Shown in pieces: positions 42,505-54,498 of a stretch of DNA of 64,000 nucleotides (the first letter of the stretch is position 1; every line of letters starts with the position of its first letter). The position numbers and the translations under genes are program-made. The DNA comes from Henricia sp. BOLD:AAB3569 (Eukaryota; Echinodermata; Asteroidea; Spinulosida; Echinasteridae): contig JBBELK010001087.1 in NCBI GenBank assembly GCA_037783545.1, positions 62,001 through 126,000 on the forward strand, in the 5' to 3' direction. The notes beneath the pieces were generated by a model. The model made no database searches. It was not told where the DNA came from and worked only from the letters and a program-made list of their open reading frames with translations.

Positions 42505-42726
42505 TATACTACTCACAATAAGTTAGAGATATTGGTGTGGTTCAACTTTGGAATTTTTTTTTTCTTTTTCAAATGACTTTTCACCTATGGTATTCCTGTG
42601 ACAAGGTGTGTCTGTCATGCAGATACAATTGTCTAATCATATACAAGATCATTCAAGCTGAATGCATACCCTCAATAAAAATCTGCATACGCCCCACAAT
42701 ATCCCTGACTTATTGTGAGTAGTGTA
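42505..42726. mobile_element. 222-base TIR MITE, intact copy
   Basis: TATACTACTCACAATAAG at the left pairs with CTTATTGTGAGTAGTGTA at the right. The arms extend to about 35 bases. TA lies at both borders. It is the complete form of the element that is split at 2.0-2.5 kb. Confidence 0.9.
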
Positions 42727-42779
42727 TGTGCTTTACCCAAGCATATGCAGCATGGTACCGGTATGTGGCCAAACCACTA

Positions 42780-42870
42780 CCATTGTCTCAAACATCCAAG
42801 GGATTTTTAGGTGGTTGGTGCGTTGACAAATGGGAAGAGTGTGTTGAGGTATAGAGGGAAGTCCCTTTGT
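42780..42870 (+). repeat. dispersed repeat, copy 3 of 3
   Basis: CAAACATCCAAGGGATT and GCGTTGACAAATGGGAAGAG followed by GTGTTGAGGTATAG, as at 9.3 kb and 16.2 kb. Confidence 0.7.
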
Positions 42871-43571
42871 CACATATCGTGCTGGGTATAAAAACTACTT
42901 GACAGAAATGTCCATGGAAAATCTGGATGCTTGAGGTTCAACTACGGGATTTTCCCAATGAAAAGTAAGCAGGAAATTTATATGCAAATAGCAGTAACCA
43001 AGGTGTAGCTATGCACGTGTATGTGTGGATACACGCGCAAAATCTGTTCTACATACCGTAGGCCGTTTTCGAAATGATCAGTGCTTTATGCTCAGACGTG
43101 GTATTTTGAATTCGATGTGTTCCTTTTTGTGTACACGTAGTTTACGTTCGTGGATTCCCTTGGTGTTAATAAATATATGCTCAAGAGGGGTGAAGGTTCA
43201 AATTAGCATTGGCCCAAGATGCTTCTTAACCATTAATATTGATGGGATACACCAGGCTGGAGCCGAAGGCGGTGGTTTTTAAAACGGCCAATGTCGGAGC
43301 TGAACTACAGAGGGTGCTGTTCACCTTTGTTCGCATAAATAGGAGGTACATGTAAATTTTAAGATAAGAACATTCCACCACTGTTGAAAATTAAGAATTT
43401 TTTTATTTGGAATTTGTCTCTCTAGTAACCGAGAATCAATACAATACCTTTTTATTCTTGTGAAAAGCCGAGAAATAAACTCTGATTCCCCCTTTAAGAT
43501 ATGGCTCTAATTATTAAGTACTAATAGGTGATTTATTTTAGATATAGGCCTAATGACCTGCTGGGGTGTAG

Positions 43572-43735
43572 GGGTTAAAAGTAGGTTTGGCCAATCTTAA
43601 ACACGTTTAAAGCCAGCTAGGGGTCCTGGGCACTGATAATGCCCGAGCCGCCAGGCGAGGGCATTATCAGTGCCCAGGACCCCTAGCTGGTTTTAAACGG
43701 GTTGTTTAAGATTGGCCAAACCTACTTTTAATCCC
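43572..43735. mobile_element. 164-base hairpin element
   Basis: Arms of about 70 bases (TTAAAAGTAGGTTTGGCCAA ... GGGCACTGATAATGCCC) pair closely around a 14-base loop. A diverged fragment (GAAGCCAGCTGGCGGTCCTA) lies at 44152. Confidence 0.9.
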
Positions 43736-43739
43736 ATTC

Positions 43740-45080
43740 ATAAATACCTTTTCATGTAAATCGGTAAAATTCACCAAAATTAGCTCGTCGTTTTGCCATG
43801 TTTTGCATTCACTTTCCTACAGTGTCAACACGGCGTTCGTACAACTGCGAGCTGTGCGTGATGTTGTTCTATCGCGCGCGTAACGCAGGCGTGTTGCTCG
43901 CGCAAGCACACGACCGGATATAAGTGCACAATTTGCTTTCGGGTGCGTGTTCCATATACGCGCTGACTAGGGCACAACGCGGGACAGCCAGCCGGGCATT
44001 ATCACTATTCTTTAACGCTAATTTAAGACTGCCCACGTGACGTGCTCTTAGCCAATAGGGATGCGTAAAATGTCTAAGGTATTTATGAATTTGATAGAAA
44101 TGTGGACGCAATGAAAATCAACTTCATTTCACTGAGATTCAAGCTGTGAAGCCAGCTGGCGGTCCTAAAACAGTACTGATTAGCTGTCACATGAACCCGG
44201 TGATCCCTGGGTCATTATCCACCCCCCAAATTACCACCTTGGGCCAAATAAGCGGAAATCATTACACAAAAAGCAAGTATAAACATTAAACAATTTAGAA
44301 GTACTTTATATAACATCCCAAAACCATGACGGAAAAATCAAACTTTAAAAGTAGTGTAATAAATGATAATACAATCATTGTAAAATCAAGCAGTATAGTA
44401 GTACTGTACAACTTAATATGTTAAGATTTATGGAAAGGCTCCCAATTAGCCTTTTTGAAGTACGGTGGACAGTGGCACAATAGGAAGGTATAAAATCGAA
44501 TAAAATGCAAAATAACTGCATTTTTCACTTTGCACTTATTTATTTTATTTATAATTCTGTTTTTGTATTATAATTGCAACATATAAATCAAGTTTTTGGA
44601 AAGAACTGTTAAAAAAATTCATACCCAAATAAAATTGTGCCTTCTTCTTTTGTTCCACCATACTTCTAAAATGCTAATGAAGGATAGTGCAGATCATGGT
44701 TGTAGTCCAGTAACGAGAAGCAAAGGATAAACACGAACAAAAGAATGCCTTCGTTGGAATTAAGACCCAGGGACTTGTGATGGACTCGACTACAACCCTG
44801 GTGCAGATGGTACTACCTCACGAATTGAAACAAGAGAATAACCTGCCTGTTTCCTTTGCACTCTATTCAAAGGGAGAGGAAATACTGGTTGTCCTTTTAA
44901 AAAAATGCTGGCTATGTGCGCGCCTTGTCAACTTTGTTCAGCTCTTTTGATGTAAACCAAGAACCCCCATTTCCCAGCTTCAAGCCAGACCTTTCGAGTC
45001 CAAGCACTGAACTTCAAAACATGGCGGCTTACATGAAGCAACATTCTGCACAAGGGAGACATGGTTTCCCGGTGCACACA
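43740..45080. other. no gene recognised
   Basis: A CpG-containing patch at 43820-43960 and AT-rich sequence from 44250 to 44700. GACTTGTGATGGACTCGACT at 44773 recurs at 17280-17335. ORFs are short and lack domains. Confidence 0.4.
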
Positions 45081-45085
45081 AACTA

Positions 45086-45990
45086 CAGGGTGTATCAGAA
45101 AAAAGTATACACATAAAATGGAAATTGTACAATTAGAAAATTGGCTCACACATATCAGTAGACATAGGTTTCATGTTTTCATTAACGTCGTCATCATGTT
45201 GGGATTTTCACGCCTGACTAAACAGGGCTAGTTTTGTAAACTAAGCTAAAATGGAAGATGTAAAACAGGAACAATGAGCATAAGAGGTCAATTTGACACG
45301 TCTTTTCTTTGCTATTAGCTTTTCGGCTAGCTAGCCCCTCAGTCCTCCACGTGACCATCTTTTTCTTTACACAGATTTGCATGCTTAGTGTAACACCAAA
45401 GGCGCGCCTGATTACTGCTCTGTTATATTCTGCCCGAGTAGGGCGACTTTGGTTCTTATTCGTCTCTCCAGGTCAATGGGCAGTCACAAAAACTTGGACT
45501 TCAGATGTCCCCATAAAAAGTCCAGTGATGTTAGGTCTGGTAATTGTGTGAAATGGACGTGGGAATGGTCCCCTCAAGATCACCAGGCCTAACACCACTG
45601 GTCATATTTTTCTTGTGGGGACATCTGAAGTTTTTGTTATTGCCCATGGAACTGGGTGACCTGGAGAGACGAATAAGAACCAAAGTCGCCCCTCTCAGGC
45701 AGAACAGAGCAGTGATGGGGCGTGCAAATCTGTGTGCAGAAAAAGACGGTCACGTGGAGGACTGAGGGACTAGCTAAACTTTCCGAAAAGCTGATAGCAA
45801 AGAAAAGACATGTCAAATTTACCTCTCATGCTCCCTGATCCTGTTTTGCATCTTCCATTTTTCCGCGCAAATTAATTTAAAATTATTTTAGCTTTGTTTA
45901 CAAAACTAGCCCCTGTTCAGTCGGGCGTTAAATTCCGAACATGATGACGACATTAATGAAAACATGAAACCTATGTCGACCGATGTGAAA
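45086..45990. mobile_element. palindrome of two opposed mariner/Tc1-type transposase fragments
   Basis: Left arm 45150-45545 and right arm 45582-45985 are long, diverged inverted copies. Read outward, each encodes the C-terminal part of a DDE transposase. The left arm (minus strand) has DLTSLDFLWGHLK, and the right arm (+ strand) has GLTPLVIFFLWGHLK. Both end before a full catalytic domain. In the right arm the Asp of the LDF position, taken to be the third catalytic residue, has become Val. CAGGGTGTATCAGAAAAAAG at 45086 looks like a mariner-type terminal repeat. Neither copy can be active. Confidence 0.8.
45582..45765 (+). pseudogene. mariner/Tc1-type transposase C-terminal fragment
   Basis: The open frame reads SPGLTPLVIFFLWGHLK and then ELGDLERRIRTKV, matching the end of the DDE domain and the following helix of mariner/Tc1-like transposases. 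The Asp residues usual in SPDLTPLD are changed to Gly and Val. There is no N-terminal DNA-binding region. It is a decayed remnant. Confidence 0.75.
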
Positions 45991-46445
45991 GCTATTTTTC
46001 AAAATATAAAACAATTTTATAAGTGTATCTTCACGCATTTTAAAAGTAGTTTTGAAATGGTCAGAAAGGACCAAAATAAACTTCCATGTTATATACATGT
46101 AGCAAACTTTGCAAAGGATGCACACAATTACAAGTAGGATGCTCAGTTGTCCCAGCAATATAAATAAAGCTCCCTTATACCGTACATCAGGTCTTAATAG
46201 ACTGCATCAAATAGCTGCCATCTTGTAGGGCAGTTTCTTTTGTCCTTGTTGCACATTTAAATATTAAAAGTTCCCCCACAAGATGGCAGAAATTCCATAA
46301 TATAAGACCTTTAAAGATGTATTGTCCATGCATTTTTGGTGTGGCACCTCACACCAAAACAAATTGATATTTTTCTAGAAACACAAGTTATTTGCTTTCA
46401 AATGAGACATCAATGAAAACAAAAATCTACCAATGTTTAGTTATC
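45990..46445. other. no gene recognised
   Basis: AT-rich. A weak inverted pair (AGGTCTTAATAGACTGCATC at 46190, TAATATAAGACCTTT at 46297) with CAAGATGGCAG near the second half suggests a small decayed element. Confidence 0.35.
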
Positions 46446-46449
46446 GAAC

Positions 46450-46620
46450 AATAGACTACTAAAGTGTGATGTCAGTTGCCATGGTAATTGGGTCTAAACA
46501 TTCGCTGGTAATCTGAAACGTCCATTGGTATAGCGCAGGGAAACAGTTCACTGGTTTTAGTGTAGACCCAAAAACCATGGCAACACACAAAGGGTGACGT
46601 TTTCACTTTAGTAGTCTATT
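46450..46620. mobile_element. 171-base MITE, solo copy of the 20.5-22 kb family
   Basis: AATAGACTACTAAAGTG at the left pairs with CACTTTAGTAGTCTATT at the right. The interior has AGTTGCCATGGTAATTGGGT and ACCATGGCAAC. It defines the true ends of the family clustered at 20545-22005. Confidence 0.9.
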
Positions 46621-46969
46621 ACTGTCAATGTTTCAAATTATTGGCTGTCCACCAATAATGCAAACATGACCGTACAAAAAAAACAGCGTTTTTCACAGGG
46701 TTGCCAATGTCTAAAATACAAAGTAATGTTTTTTTGTTAAAGTAAATGCTTTAAAAATTTGTTTGGAGAAAATAGATTTTGCTGAGAACCACGGACAATA
46801 TAACCTTAACAATCACTTTTGCCACACGAAACATTTCAGGAAAACAAATTGTTCTTGGCTTTATGAGCACCATAACCAGACACTTTGCACCGGCGAGCAG
46901 GTTTAAATGTATGACAATAAAATCACCAACTCATGCATGATAGACAGTGACAATTGGTTTTCCTTATTG

Positions 46970-47060
46970 CACTATGAGCAACTAACAATGGAAATTGGGC
47001 ACAAACCATTGTTATTAACAATGGTGTGTGCCCAATTTCCATTGTTAGTTGTTCATAGTG
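46970..47060. repeat. 91-base hairpin
   Basis: CACTATGAGCAACTAACAAT ... ACCATTGTTA pairs with TAACAATGGT ... ATTGTTAGTTGTTCATAGTG. The arms are 45 bases with almost no loop. The size fits a small MITE. Confidence 0.9.
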
Positions 47061-47139
47061 TTGGTTCTGTTCAAAGAGTCTATGCTGTCTCAAACCTGAT
47101 ATTCACACTGTCCTAGACTTTCTCAAAGCACTTTCACAT

Positions 47140-47265
47140 GCACGCTTAGTATCCACTTAACCATTTAAATTTAAAACCACTTAAATTTGTTGCTATGCGG
47201 TGCACGTGGCAGATGTGAAGTACAGAATCAATACGGTGTTCACCGTATGAGAGAATGGCATATTG
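47140..47265 (+). repeat. second copy of the 2.6-2.8 kb repeat
   Basis: GGTGCACGTGGCAGATGTGA and GGTGTTCACCGTATGAG match 2670-2760 in order and orientation. Confidence 0.55.
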
Positions 47266-47381
47266 CTAGACAGGCCTAGACCACTTCTGGTCGCTTAAAA
47301 CTACATGTACGTGAAAAGATGTAAGATAATTTTCCTATCGAATACAGAAACATGTGCAATGCATTTGATTTCAGTCTTCAC

Positions 47382-47523
47382 TTAAAGGTACAGGCTCGTC
47401 ATTGCGCGCGTGAGGCCAAATTCGTGCCACAAATTACGCAGCCTTATATACCTTTGCCATGGAGCTGCGTATTTCGTGGCACAATTTTGGCCTCTCGCGC
47501 GCACTGACGAGCCTCCGCCTTTA
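47382..47523. mobile_element. 142-base palindromic MITE, complete copy
   Basis: TTAAAGGTACAGGCTCGTCA at the left pairs with TGACGAGCCTCCGCCTTTA at the right. The arms include GAGGCCAAATTCGTGCCAC and its inverse. Same family as 29901-30042. Confidence 0.85.
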
Positions 47524-47681
47524 CTAGTTAAATATTTGATTTTTTTCTGGAATAATTAAAGTGTGTCCAATACACACACACGTCTGCTGCGCCGCACTTG
47601 TTTATCAACATTCAATCCCACAATTCATTGCACGCTCTAGATATTGAAAAGGCTTATTGTACACGCATATTTCTGCATCCT

Positions 47682-47959
47682 AATAGGCCGTATTCATGAA
47701 CGCCTGAGGGCGCTAGTCAAGTGATCCGCGCCCATCGTGCGTTATGTTCGAACACAAAACGCGCTATGCGCACACGCCTTGCAAACGTTTATTTTGAATG
47801 GAAATCTGTGCGCGCGTCACAGGTTTGCGCGCTCCGCGTACGCGACTTTTCTTCACGTACCTATGCACGTACACCCACTTTTCTACTGTCGTCTATGGAC
47901 ATTTCCCCCCTAAATCACCTTGTTTGAGTGCCCTCACGCGTTCAGGAATACGGTCTATT
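47682..47959. mobile_element. 278-base TIR element
   Basis: AATAGGCCGTATTCATGAAC at the left pairs with GTTCAGGAATACGGTCTATT at the right. CTGAGGGCGC / GTGCCCTCACG extend the arms to about 40 bases. Short ORFs inside are spurious. Confidence 0.85.
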
Positions 47960-48420
47960 GGTTTTTTTTATGAACAAGTGCATATAAATGTACATTGTAA
48001 ACTCATTTTCCACGACTTGTGGAAATTAATGCTCAAGTAAACTAAGAAAAATATATAAACAGTAGCATTCTGTGATCTGCCTCAAAAATGAACCTCAATG
48101 GTTTATGTCTCTTAGTTTGGACGTATTTTTTCCACCCATAAAGCTATGTATAAAGAAGACACAATTAAAATAAATTAAAAAACTACACCCATTAATAATT
48201 GGCACCAGCTTTAAGGCAAAGATACTACTTGAGCCGTGTTCCCATTGGACTTTTTGGCGGTAACTAATCCTCTATGTAATCATACTGCACATTCCCACTG
48301 GAAAGTTGCTGCGACTCGGCTGTAAACTTTGTGCAAACCAACTGTTCACTGTAATGTTATATTTACAGGGTGAAGATTTTTTATTCGTCAGTTTACATTG
48401 TGTTACGGCTCCAAATTGTT

Positions 48421-49010
48421 GCATAGTGTGTAAACCTGGTTAGTTGCTAGGGTTTATTATCATGGTCCGAGGTATTATTGTGGCCGCGTGTTGTTTGGCC
48501 CAGCTAGCTCAGTACTATTATTGTGCGCTAAATTGTGCATATGGTGCTTATTTAATTTGTGCACGATGGCAGTTGGCCTTTGTTCACATGAGTGAGGAGG
48601 TTCATTGTAAAAGTGTATATAAGACCAGGTTCGAATCCAGTTTAGGCATAAGCGCCACGTTATAGCTATGGGGTCTGCCGGAGGCTTTGAGTCCGTCTTT
48701 CGTTAGGACCTTCGTCATCTACTTTGTTTGGGCGTCAGTTGTGTTTGCCCTAAGACGGCATAAGTTTAGTATTTGCCTCCTGGTACTGTGAGCTCGTCCA
48801 CTGTGCTCACATTTGTCCACCAGTGTCCTTCGATGGGTTTGGGCCGGGCGGGCTCATTGCACTCCGTAGATGGCTTTGAGCCAGGCTGGCTCATTGCACT
48901 CCGTAGATGGCCCGGGCCAGACTGGCTCGGTGCACTTCGTTTGTCTTTGAGGGATTGACGTGACGTGTGGTGGCAGTGAACTGGATTCGACCCCGGCGCT
49001 TATCAAGATT
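48421..49010 (+). other. possible solo LTR or LTR-like remnant with a 54-base tandem repeat
   Basis: A 54-base GC-rich unit (GGCTCATTGCACTCCGTAGATGG core) is repeated about 2.5 times at 48840-48940. Just downstream, TGGTGGCAGTGAACTGG at 48969 resembles a tRNA-complementary primer-binding site, because its inverse ends in CCACCA. No gag, pol or second LTR is visible. Low confidence. Confidence 0.25.
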
Positions 49011-49484
49011 TTGGTATTTCTTTTCCATGCATGGAAACTTGTATATAAATTAATATTATATTAAAAATAGTGTCTGTAATATATTATTTGGCCATAGGTC
49101 TGGTGATTACTTTTCTGAAATAAAATGATCATTAATTAACTTTGAACATACTTGGTAAATTGCCATCTGCCCTTTTTCATTTCTTGCGGCTTTTCTACTG
49201 TGCCAGTGTTCTTTTTGGTCGTTGAATTCGGCACACGTAACAATTGTTACTGCGGTAACTTGTCAGAGATGTTCCAGCTAGAACGTGTTCCGCACAGCGA
49301 CAACATTTTTTACAAAAAAATGACGTTAAGTCCAATAAGAAAACGGCTCTTGATTAGTGAAAGGCGTAACAATACAGATAAACTCACGATCCAGTAGGAG
49401 CAAGTTTGATTGAGCGACTATAGTCGACTAGAGTCTCTCGAACGACAGGTTCATCTATTTCCGTTGTTCGAGGGATTCTAGTTG

Positions 49485-49886
49485 AACTGTGGGCTGCGTT
49501 CGAGCGTACCATTCTCGTTACTCCGGAGTAATAAGTGCGCACTGAACTCGGGTCACATTACGCAAATAACAAGTCTGCAGTCCGCTTGCACGAATGGCCA
49601 TCATTCAAGAGGACTGTAACTGAAGAAAATACAGACGTACAGTCAAGAGAACCTTTGCGGAATCATTGGTGCCGTCCAGAACAAACCTTTAATAGTGAGT
49701 TGTTGCTTTAGTTAAGCAAATTAACCCAAAATTCACCCATATTCCGACATCTTCATACAAATCACATGGCACTCGTCAGGAGTAAGAGCACACTCCCCAC
49801 TTGTCTGGGAGTAGCGAGAGCATACTCTCACTGACCCAAGTGTACTCGTGCTATAGCCCGAGTACCACTCGAACGCAGCCACAGTT
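49485..49886. mobile_element. 402-base TIR element
   Basis: AACTGTGGGCTGCGTTCGAG at the left pairs with CTCGAACGCAGCCACAGTT at the right. Interior GTACTCGGGC/CTCGGGTCAC and ACTCC-rich motifs are partly inverted. No ORF of note. Confidence 0.8.
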
Positions 49887-50098
49887 GTAGTCGTTAATCG
49901 AATTTGCCTTAGATTGCACCTTGTATCAGTCACACTTTTAAGAGGCAAACATTCAACAATCAAGGCACCCTTGGCCACATTTTATGACTGCGTCCCTCGC
50001 ATATGGGATGTAAGACAACGAGTACCTGTAAACAAGAAAAGAAATATCATGTCTGTTATTTCATTTTTTTAAACATGAAATTTAGAAATGGTTTAGAT

Positions 50099-51238
50099 AA
50101 CCCCTAGAACTATGGGAGATATACATATATTCCCTCCATAGGTAGAAGCATGCATGATTTAGCAGTATGGTCATACAGCAACATTATGACTAGTGCAATA
50201 AACTGCTGCCCAATCCCAACCATATCTTGTCTGATAGTTCTTTACAACCTTACCTTGCGTGTGTCTATGGATTTTGGGCAGAATTTGTCCATTTAAATAT
50301 CAAAAATCCAAAGTTTAGAAGTCAATGACAAATGTACATGTATGTCATGTAAAATAAATTATGCATGTTGTAACCGCTGTTGTTGACTTTTGAGAATTAT
50401 GGACAAATTCTGCCCAACATTTACAGACGAATGCAAGTTGGGCCTGTCCACACTAATGTGCACAACAGATAACTTGAAGAGTGAGACACAAAAAGTGACT
50501 AAACGGCAACAAATTTGCCCCCTTTTGGCCTTGAGTACATTCCCAAACACTTTTTTACCTGTGATGACCAAAAATGGCTGTTCACTCTGAAAATTCTAAG
50601 AAATTCTTGAAGATGTCAAGTTCGTAACTGGTTACAAACATTGCCATCTGAAAAGTGCTAAAGGCGTTGATTACATTACAAAATAATACCCACGTATGTA
50701 TTAGCTTTAAAAGATTGATGAAACATTAACCCAAACTAATTGTGTGTTGATTTCTTGGAATTACAGTGCAAGTTCACGTAGATCACTGGACAGACATTTT
50801 GGGACAATCATGTATGCGTGAATCACCATAGGCGACTGCCCCAACCAAGTACATGTACCGGTACACTCCTTTTTGCAGACGATATTGTCATTTTTGAAAA
50901 TGAAAACTAGAGAATACACACAATTCTTACATGGCCTGGTATGTACCGGTACTCAAATGTAATAAAGAGATTACCATAAACAACTTAACAGTTTTATCTA
51001 CTTTTGAGAGACAAAATGTGCACTTTAGTCATGTTAGTGTGGACAGACTCACGTAGGATTCTCAAGAACTATCGGTCGAAGTTTGGTGGGAATTGGCCAG
51101 CAGTTTATTGTGCTAGCCATGTTTTAATGTCTGCCTGTTTAAGTTGCTGCACGGCCATGTTGCTAAATCACGCTTCTACTTATAGGGGATTTGTACATGT
51201 CCCCCATACATGTACATGTACATGTAGTTATAGGGGTA
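50099..51238. mobile_element. long, diverged member of the CCCCTAGAAC foldback family
   Basis: The left end (CCCCTAGAACTATGGGAGAT, GATAGTTCTT, CTTGCGTGTGTCTATGG) and the right end (CTCAAGAACTATCGGTCGAA, TTTATTGTGCTAGCCAT, ATAGGGG) are inverted and match 24.5-25.0 kb. The centre is unrelated and includes AT-rich sequence and a degenerate inverted GGACAAATTCTGCCCAA. Confidence 0.7.
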
Positions 51239-51288
51239 GGTTTTAAAGCTGCTAATTCATACTTCATGTGAAAGCGAATGCAAATCTT

Positions 51289-51899
51289 AAGCCCGCCGCA
51301 CACGAGAGCTACATGTACATGTATGTGCTGAGCCAAAATTCATTCGTGGCCGATGGCGTAAGGAGATAGCTCTCGTGTGCGGGCAACTTACGTGAGCATT
51401 TGGTCACTCCTGCCACTTGAGACAAATATCTAACGTGTTTGATAATTTTGGCCTCGCGTGGCCAAAATCTCACGTGTGCGGGGGTGATGAGCCAAGTGCT
51501 GAGCTAAAATAAATGTAGCTGGCCAATTAAAAACCATCCCCATATTCACGTGATATGAATACAGTGCGCGCGGGCACCGCTAAGGTCACCAAACTTTTGC
51601 TAAAGTGTGGTGACCTTGGCGGGGTTCGCGTGCGCGCGCTGTTTTCGTATCGCGCGTGTGGTTTTAATTGGCTAGCTACATTTATTTTAGCTCAGCACTT
51701 GGCTCATCACCCCCACACACGTGAGATTTTGGCCACACGAAGCCAAAATTATCAAACACGTTAGATATTTGTCTCAAGTGGCAGGAGTGACCAAATGCTC
51801 ACGTAAGTTGCCCGCACACAAGAGCTACATGTATCTCCTTACGCCATCGGCCACGAATGAATTTTGGCTAAGCACATAGCTCTCGTGTGCGGCGGGCTT
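51289..51899. mobile_element. 611-base foldback with ~245-base arms
   Basis: The left arm begins AAGCCCGCCGCACACGAGAG and the right arm ends with its inverse. The arms remain complementary almost to 51540 and 51658. The loop of about 115 bases is itself partly inverted (GTGCGCGCGGGCACCGC / GCGGGGTTCGCGTGCGCGC). No ORF. Its end motif AAGCCCGCCGCACAC is shared with 39986-40177. Confidence 0.9.
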
Positions 51900-51904
51900 T
51901 ATGT

Positions 51905-53870
51905 AATCTGAGCACGGTACTCAGACTGTCCCACTACGAGGGGAATCCCTGATGATTTCTCGCATTTGCAACATTTCTGTTTCGGGACATGTTGGTCAGT
52001 ATGTTTGATATGTTTCAAAGAAAAAAATGCTACAAGATTAATTCTTGAAATCTTTTTGGATTTGAGTGAACAAGTTGCCAAGTTAGCCTCCGCCTCATAG
52101 GTTTACGCAAACATTTCGCTGGCAATGTTTGTCATCCAATCCCGTTGATAAGGTTTATTAAAATAGGCAACAGAACTTACTGTATTACATACATGTACTC
52201 ACCAAATCAGCGCCAGGAACTGACAAAGGCAGAATACGATGGCAAGTATGGCTATCACCCACTGGAAAAAAAAAAAAAGTATGGCCAACAGTTAGACCGC
52301 TCAAAACGTCCAGCTGAAAGGTTTTTAGTGGTCTAAGAGACTAGGTATAATTTACTGCAGTTTTGTGTGGTCTAATGTGTAAACCCCCCATGGGTATAAT
52401 AACTTTTTCTCCTGACCAGCAACAGTTAAACCCCCTTGCAGTAAGACTGCTATGCAGTGTGCAGTGAAAACTGTTTTGGACGGTGGCTGTATGCCCACTG
52501 ACACACGCACCTAGGTTCTGAGGCAGTAGCACACTGGATGGTTTCAAGAGGTACCGGTATAACAGTAGGAGGGTTAAATGGCAAAAGCAGAGCAGGTGAT
52601 ACATGTGTACGTATGTACATGTATAAGTTTGCTAAGGATCACCTACTAATTTAAGATATTTTTTTCTGATGCTGGAAATTTGACAAGTCTTTGTAATTCT
52701 GTTTTACTTGGACCTCCCTTAAATATTCCTAAGGCCGTGGTTACACAGACCAATTTTGTCAGCTGTACATGTACAAAATTGATTCGTGATCGGCCTGTGT
52801 AAACACTTTTTCGGGCCGATTCGTCAATAAAATCGGTGTCAGGCTGTGTAAACGGGATACCGATTACGTCGGCTGATACACTTACGCAAAGCACATGCAA
52901 ATCGGTATTTAACTGAGACTGTTTCAATGTCAAGTTAACATGGCGAGCGAGTTGCCCGATAATACGGCGCTCTTGTTTGTCCATATAACTTACCGGTATA
53001 ACGTGGGTTGTCAACTTGGCGAGATCATTTATGTTGCAAAGACGACCTGGAATAATTTGTTGCCAACTCGAATTGACTTACATTATTGTCTCACCAAGTC
53101 GACTTAGTAAATGTAGAAAAACTACTTGGCAACCAAAATATCTTGCCAAGTTACATGCAACTTATTGATTTACCAAAGTCGACGACTTATTCATTTCAGG
53201 AAGTCGACTTAGCAACATAAAATATCTCGCCAAACAACTAAAAACTAGCAACTGCTAATAAGCATAAGAAGAAGCATCGAGCAAAATCACAAGCTCAGCA
53301 GATTCTGAAAGTCTGGGCCCTATTTACTCTGGATAGCAATTTGCAGCTCATGTCTCTAATTCGTTATGAAGATATTGACCTCCAAAACCCCTATAAATTA
53401 ACATTTGGCATTCGCGAGGGTAAAAAGGGGGCGTGGCCCCCAACTTTGGGGGGGTCATATCTCAACAACCCTTTAGAGTAGAAGGCTAAAAATGTGTTCA
53501 TTATTCATATAGAGGTACAGTATCTCCAAAATAAAATTTAACCAAATTGGAGTCGGTAACCCGGGAAGATTTTTGAACATTGGTCGAGTTCATATGGAAT
53601 GACCCGTGTGATATTTTAGATTTTTTGTTGTGCGTATCGGGAACTGAATTTTTTGATCGGCAATTTTTCCTGCGTATCGGGCCGGAATTTCAATTCTGGG
53701 ACATTCCGGACACTACCAAACCCGGTATTGTCATCCTTATACCGAAACATGGCTAAATCCCGACATATCAAACCACAAGATATTTCCCGTTACTTGTGTT
53801 ACGAAGTATTTCGGAGGTGTTGCCATTGCCATAGTATCAAGTCTAGATGCAAAATTTCTTCTCTCCACAA
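51905..53870. other. no gene recognised
   Basis: A short repeat at 52090-52146 is shared with 42050-42115. Minus-strand ORFs up to 122 residues (52646-53014) show no domain. AAGTCGACTTAG-type motifs recur at 53095-53215. ATGGAATGACCC at about 53596 may be the inverse of the 11.42 kb transposon end. Confidence 0.4.
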
Positions 53871-54153
53871 TATATTGTGAGGCCTTGTTTGTCAAGGTTG
53901 ACTACAACATTGAAAGGCAGACACCATACGCAAGAGAGTCCCTTGTAGTTGGCGTACCACCAAGTACGAATGATGACTACATGGATTATCTTTGTAACTG
54001 CATTAGAAATGTTGCGACCTTAACTTATCAGATATTGATTGGGATAGTTTCTGTGTAGTAGGTCATCAGTATCCACAGTGCATCATCAGCAACAATTTCA
54101 TCACCACCATGTCTTAGGCTGGTCTTGACCAAGTTGTTACTTTTCCCACCAGG

Positions 54154-54498
54154 ATGGACATCACTCTGGACTTATTTCTCACAAATCGCCCATCATGCGT
54201 CAATAAATGCCTACCAATTCCAGGCAGAAGTGATCACGAGATAGTGTTTGTTGATACCGACATCAAACCAAGACGTCACAAAGCAGTGAAACGGAAGATA
54301 TACCTCTGGGACAAAGCAGACATGGATGCCATCCATTGCGAAGGTATCAAGATGGCGGAGGAATTCACCAACAAGTATGGTTCAACTTGTTCTGTCGAAG
54401 AAATGTGGACAGCAATTAAGTCGCGCCTTCTGGAGACACTCGACCTACATGTAGTTCCCACTAAAATTACCTCTTCTTGCTTCACCAGCCCTGGGTAA
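54154..54498 (+). pseudogene. LINE endonuclease C-terminal fragment
   Basis: TLDLFLTN followed by PIPGRSDHEIVFVD is the end of the APE-type endonuclease domain, with the final catalytic SDH at residues 26-28 of this frame. The N-terminal half survives only as broken frames at 53880-54150 (VGVPPSTNDDYMDYL). Confidence 0.85.

Noticed and set aside
48969..48991. LTR retrotransposon primer-binding site
   Set aside because: Resembles a tRNA 3' end complement but is one base off a proper acceptor/T-arm layout, and no coding region or second LTR follows; kept only as a low-confidence note.
52646..53014. 122-residue minus-strand ORF
   Set aside because: No recognisable domain, no signal peptide and no adjoining exon; length is compatible with chance.
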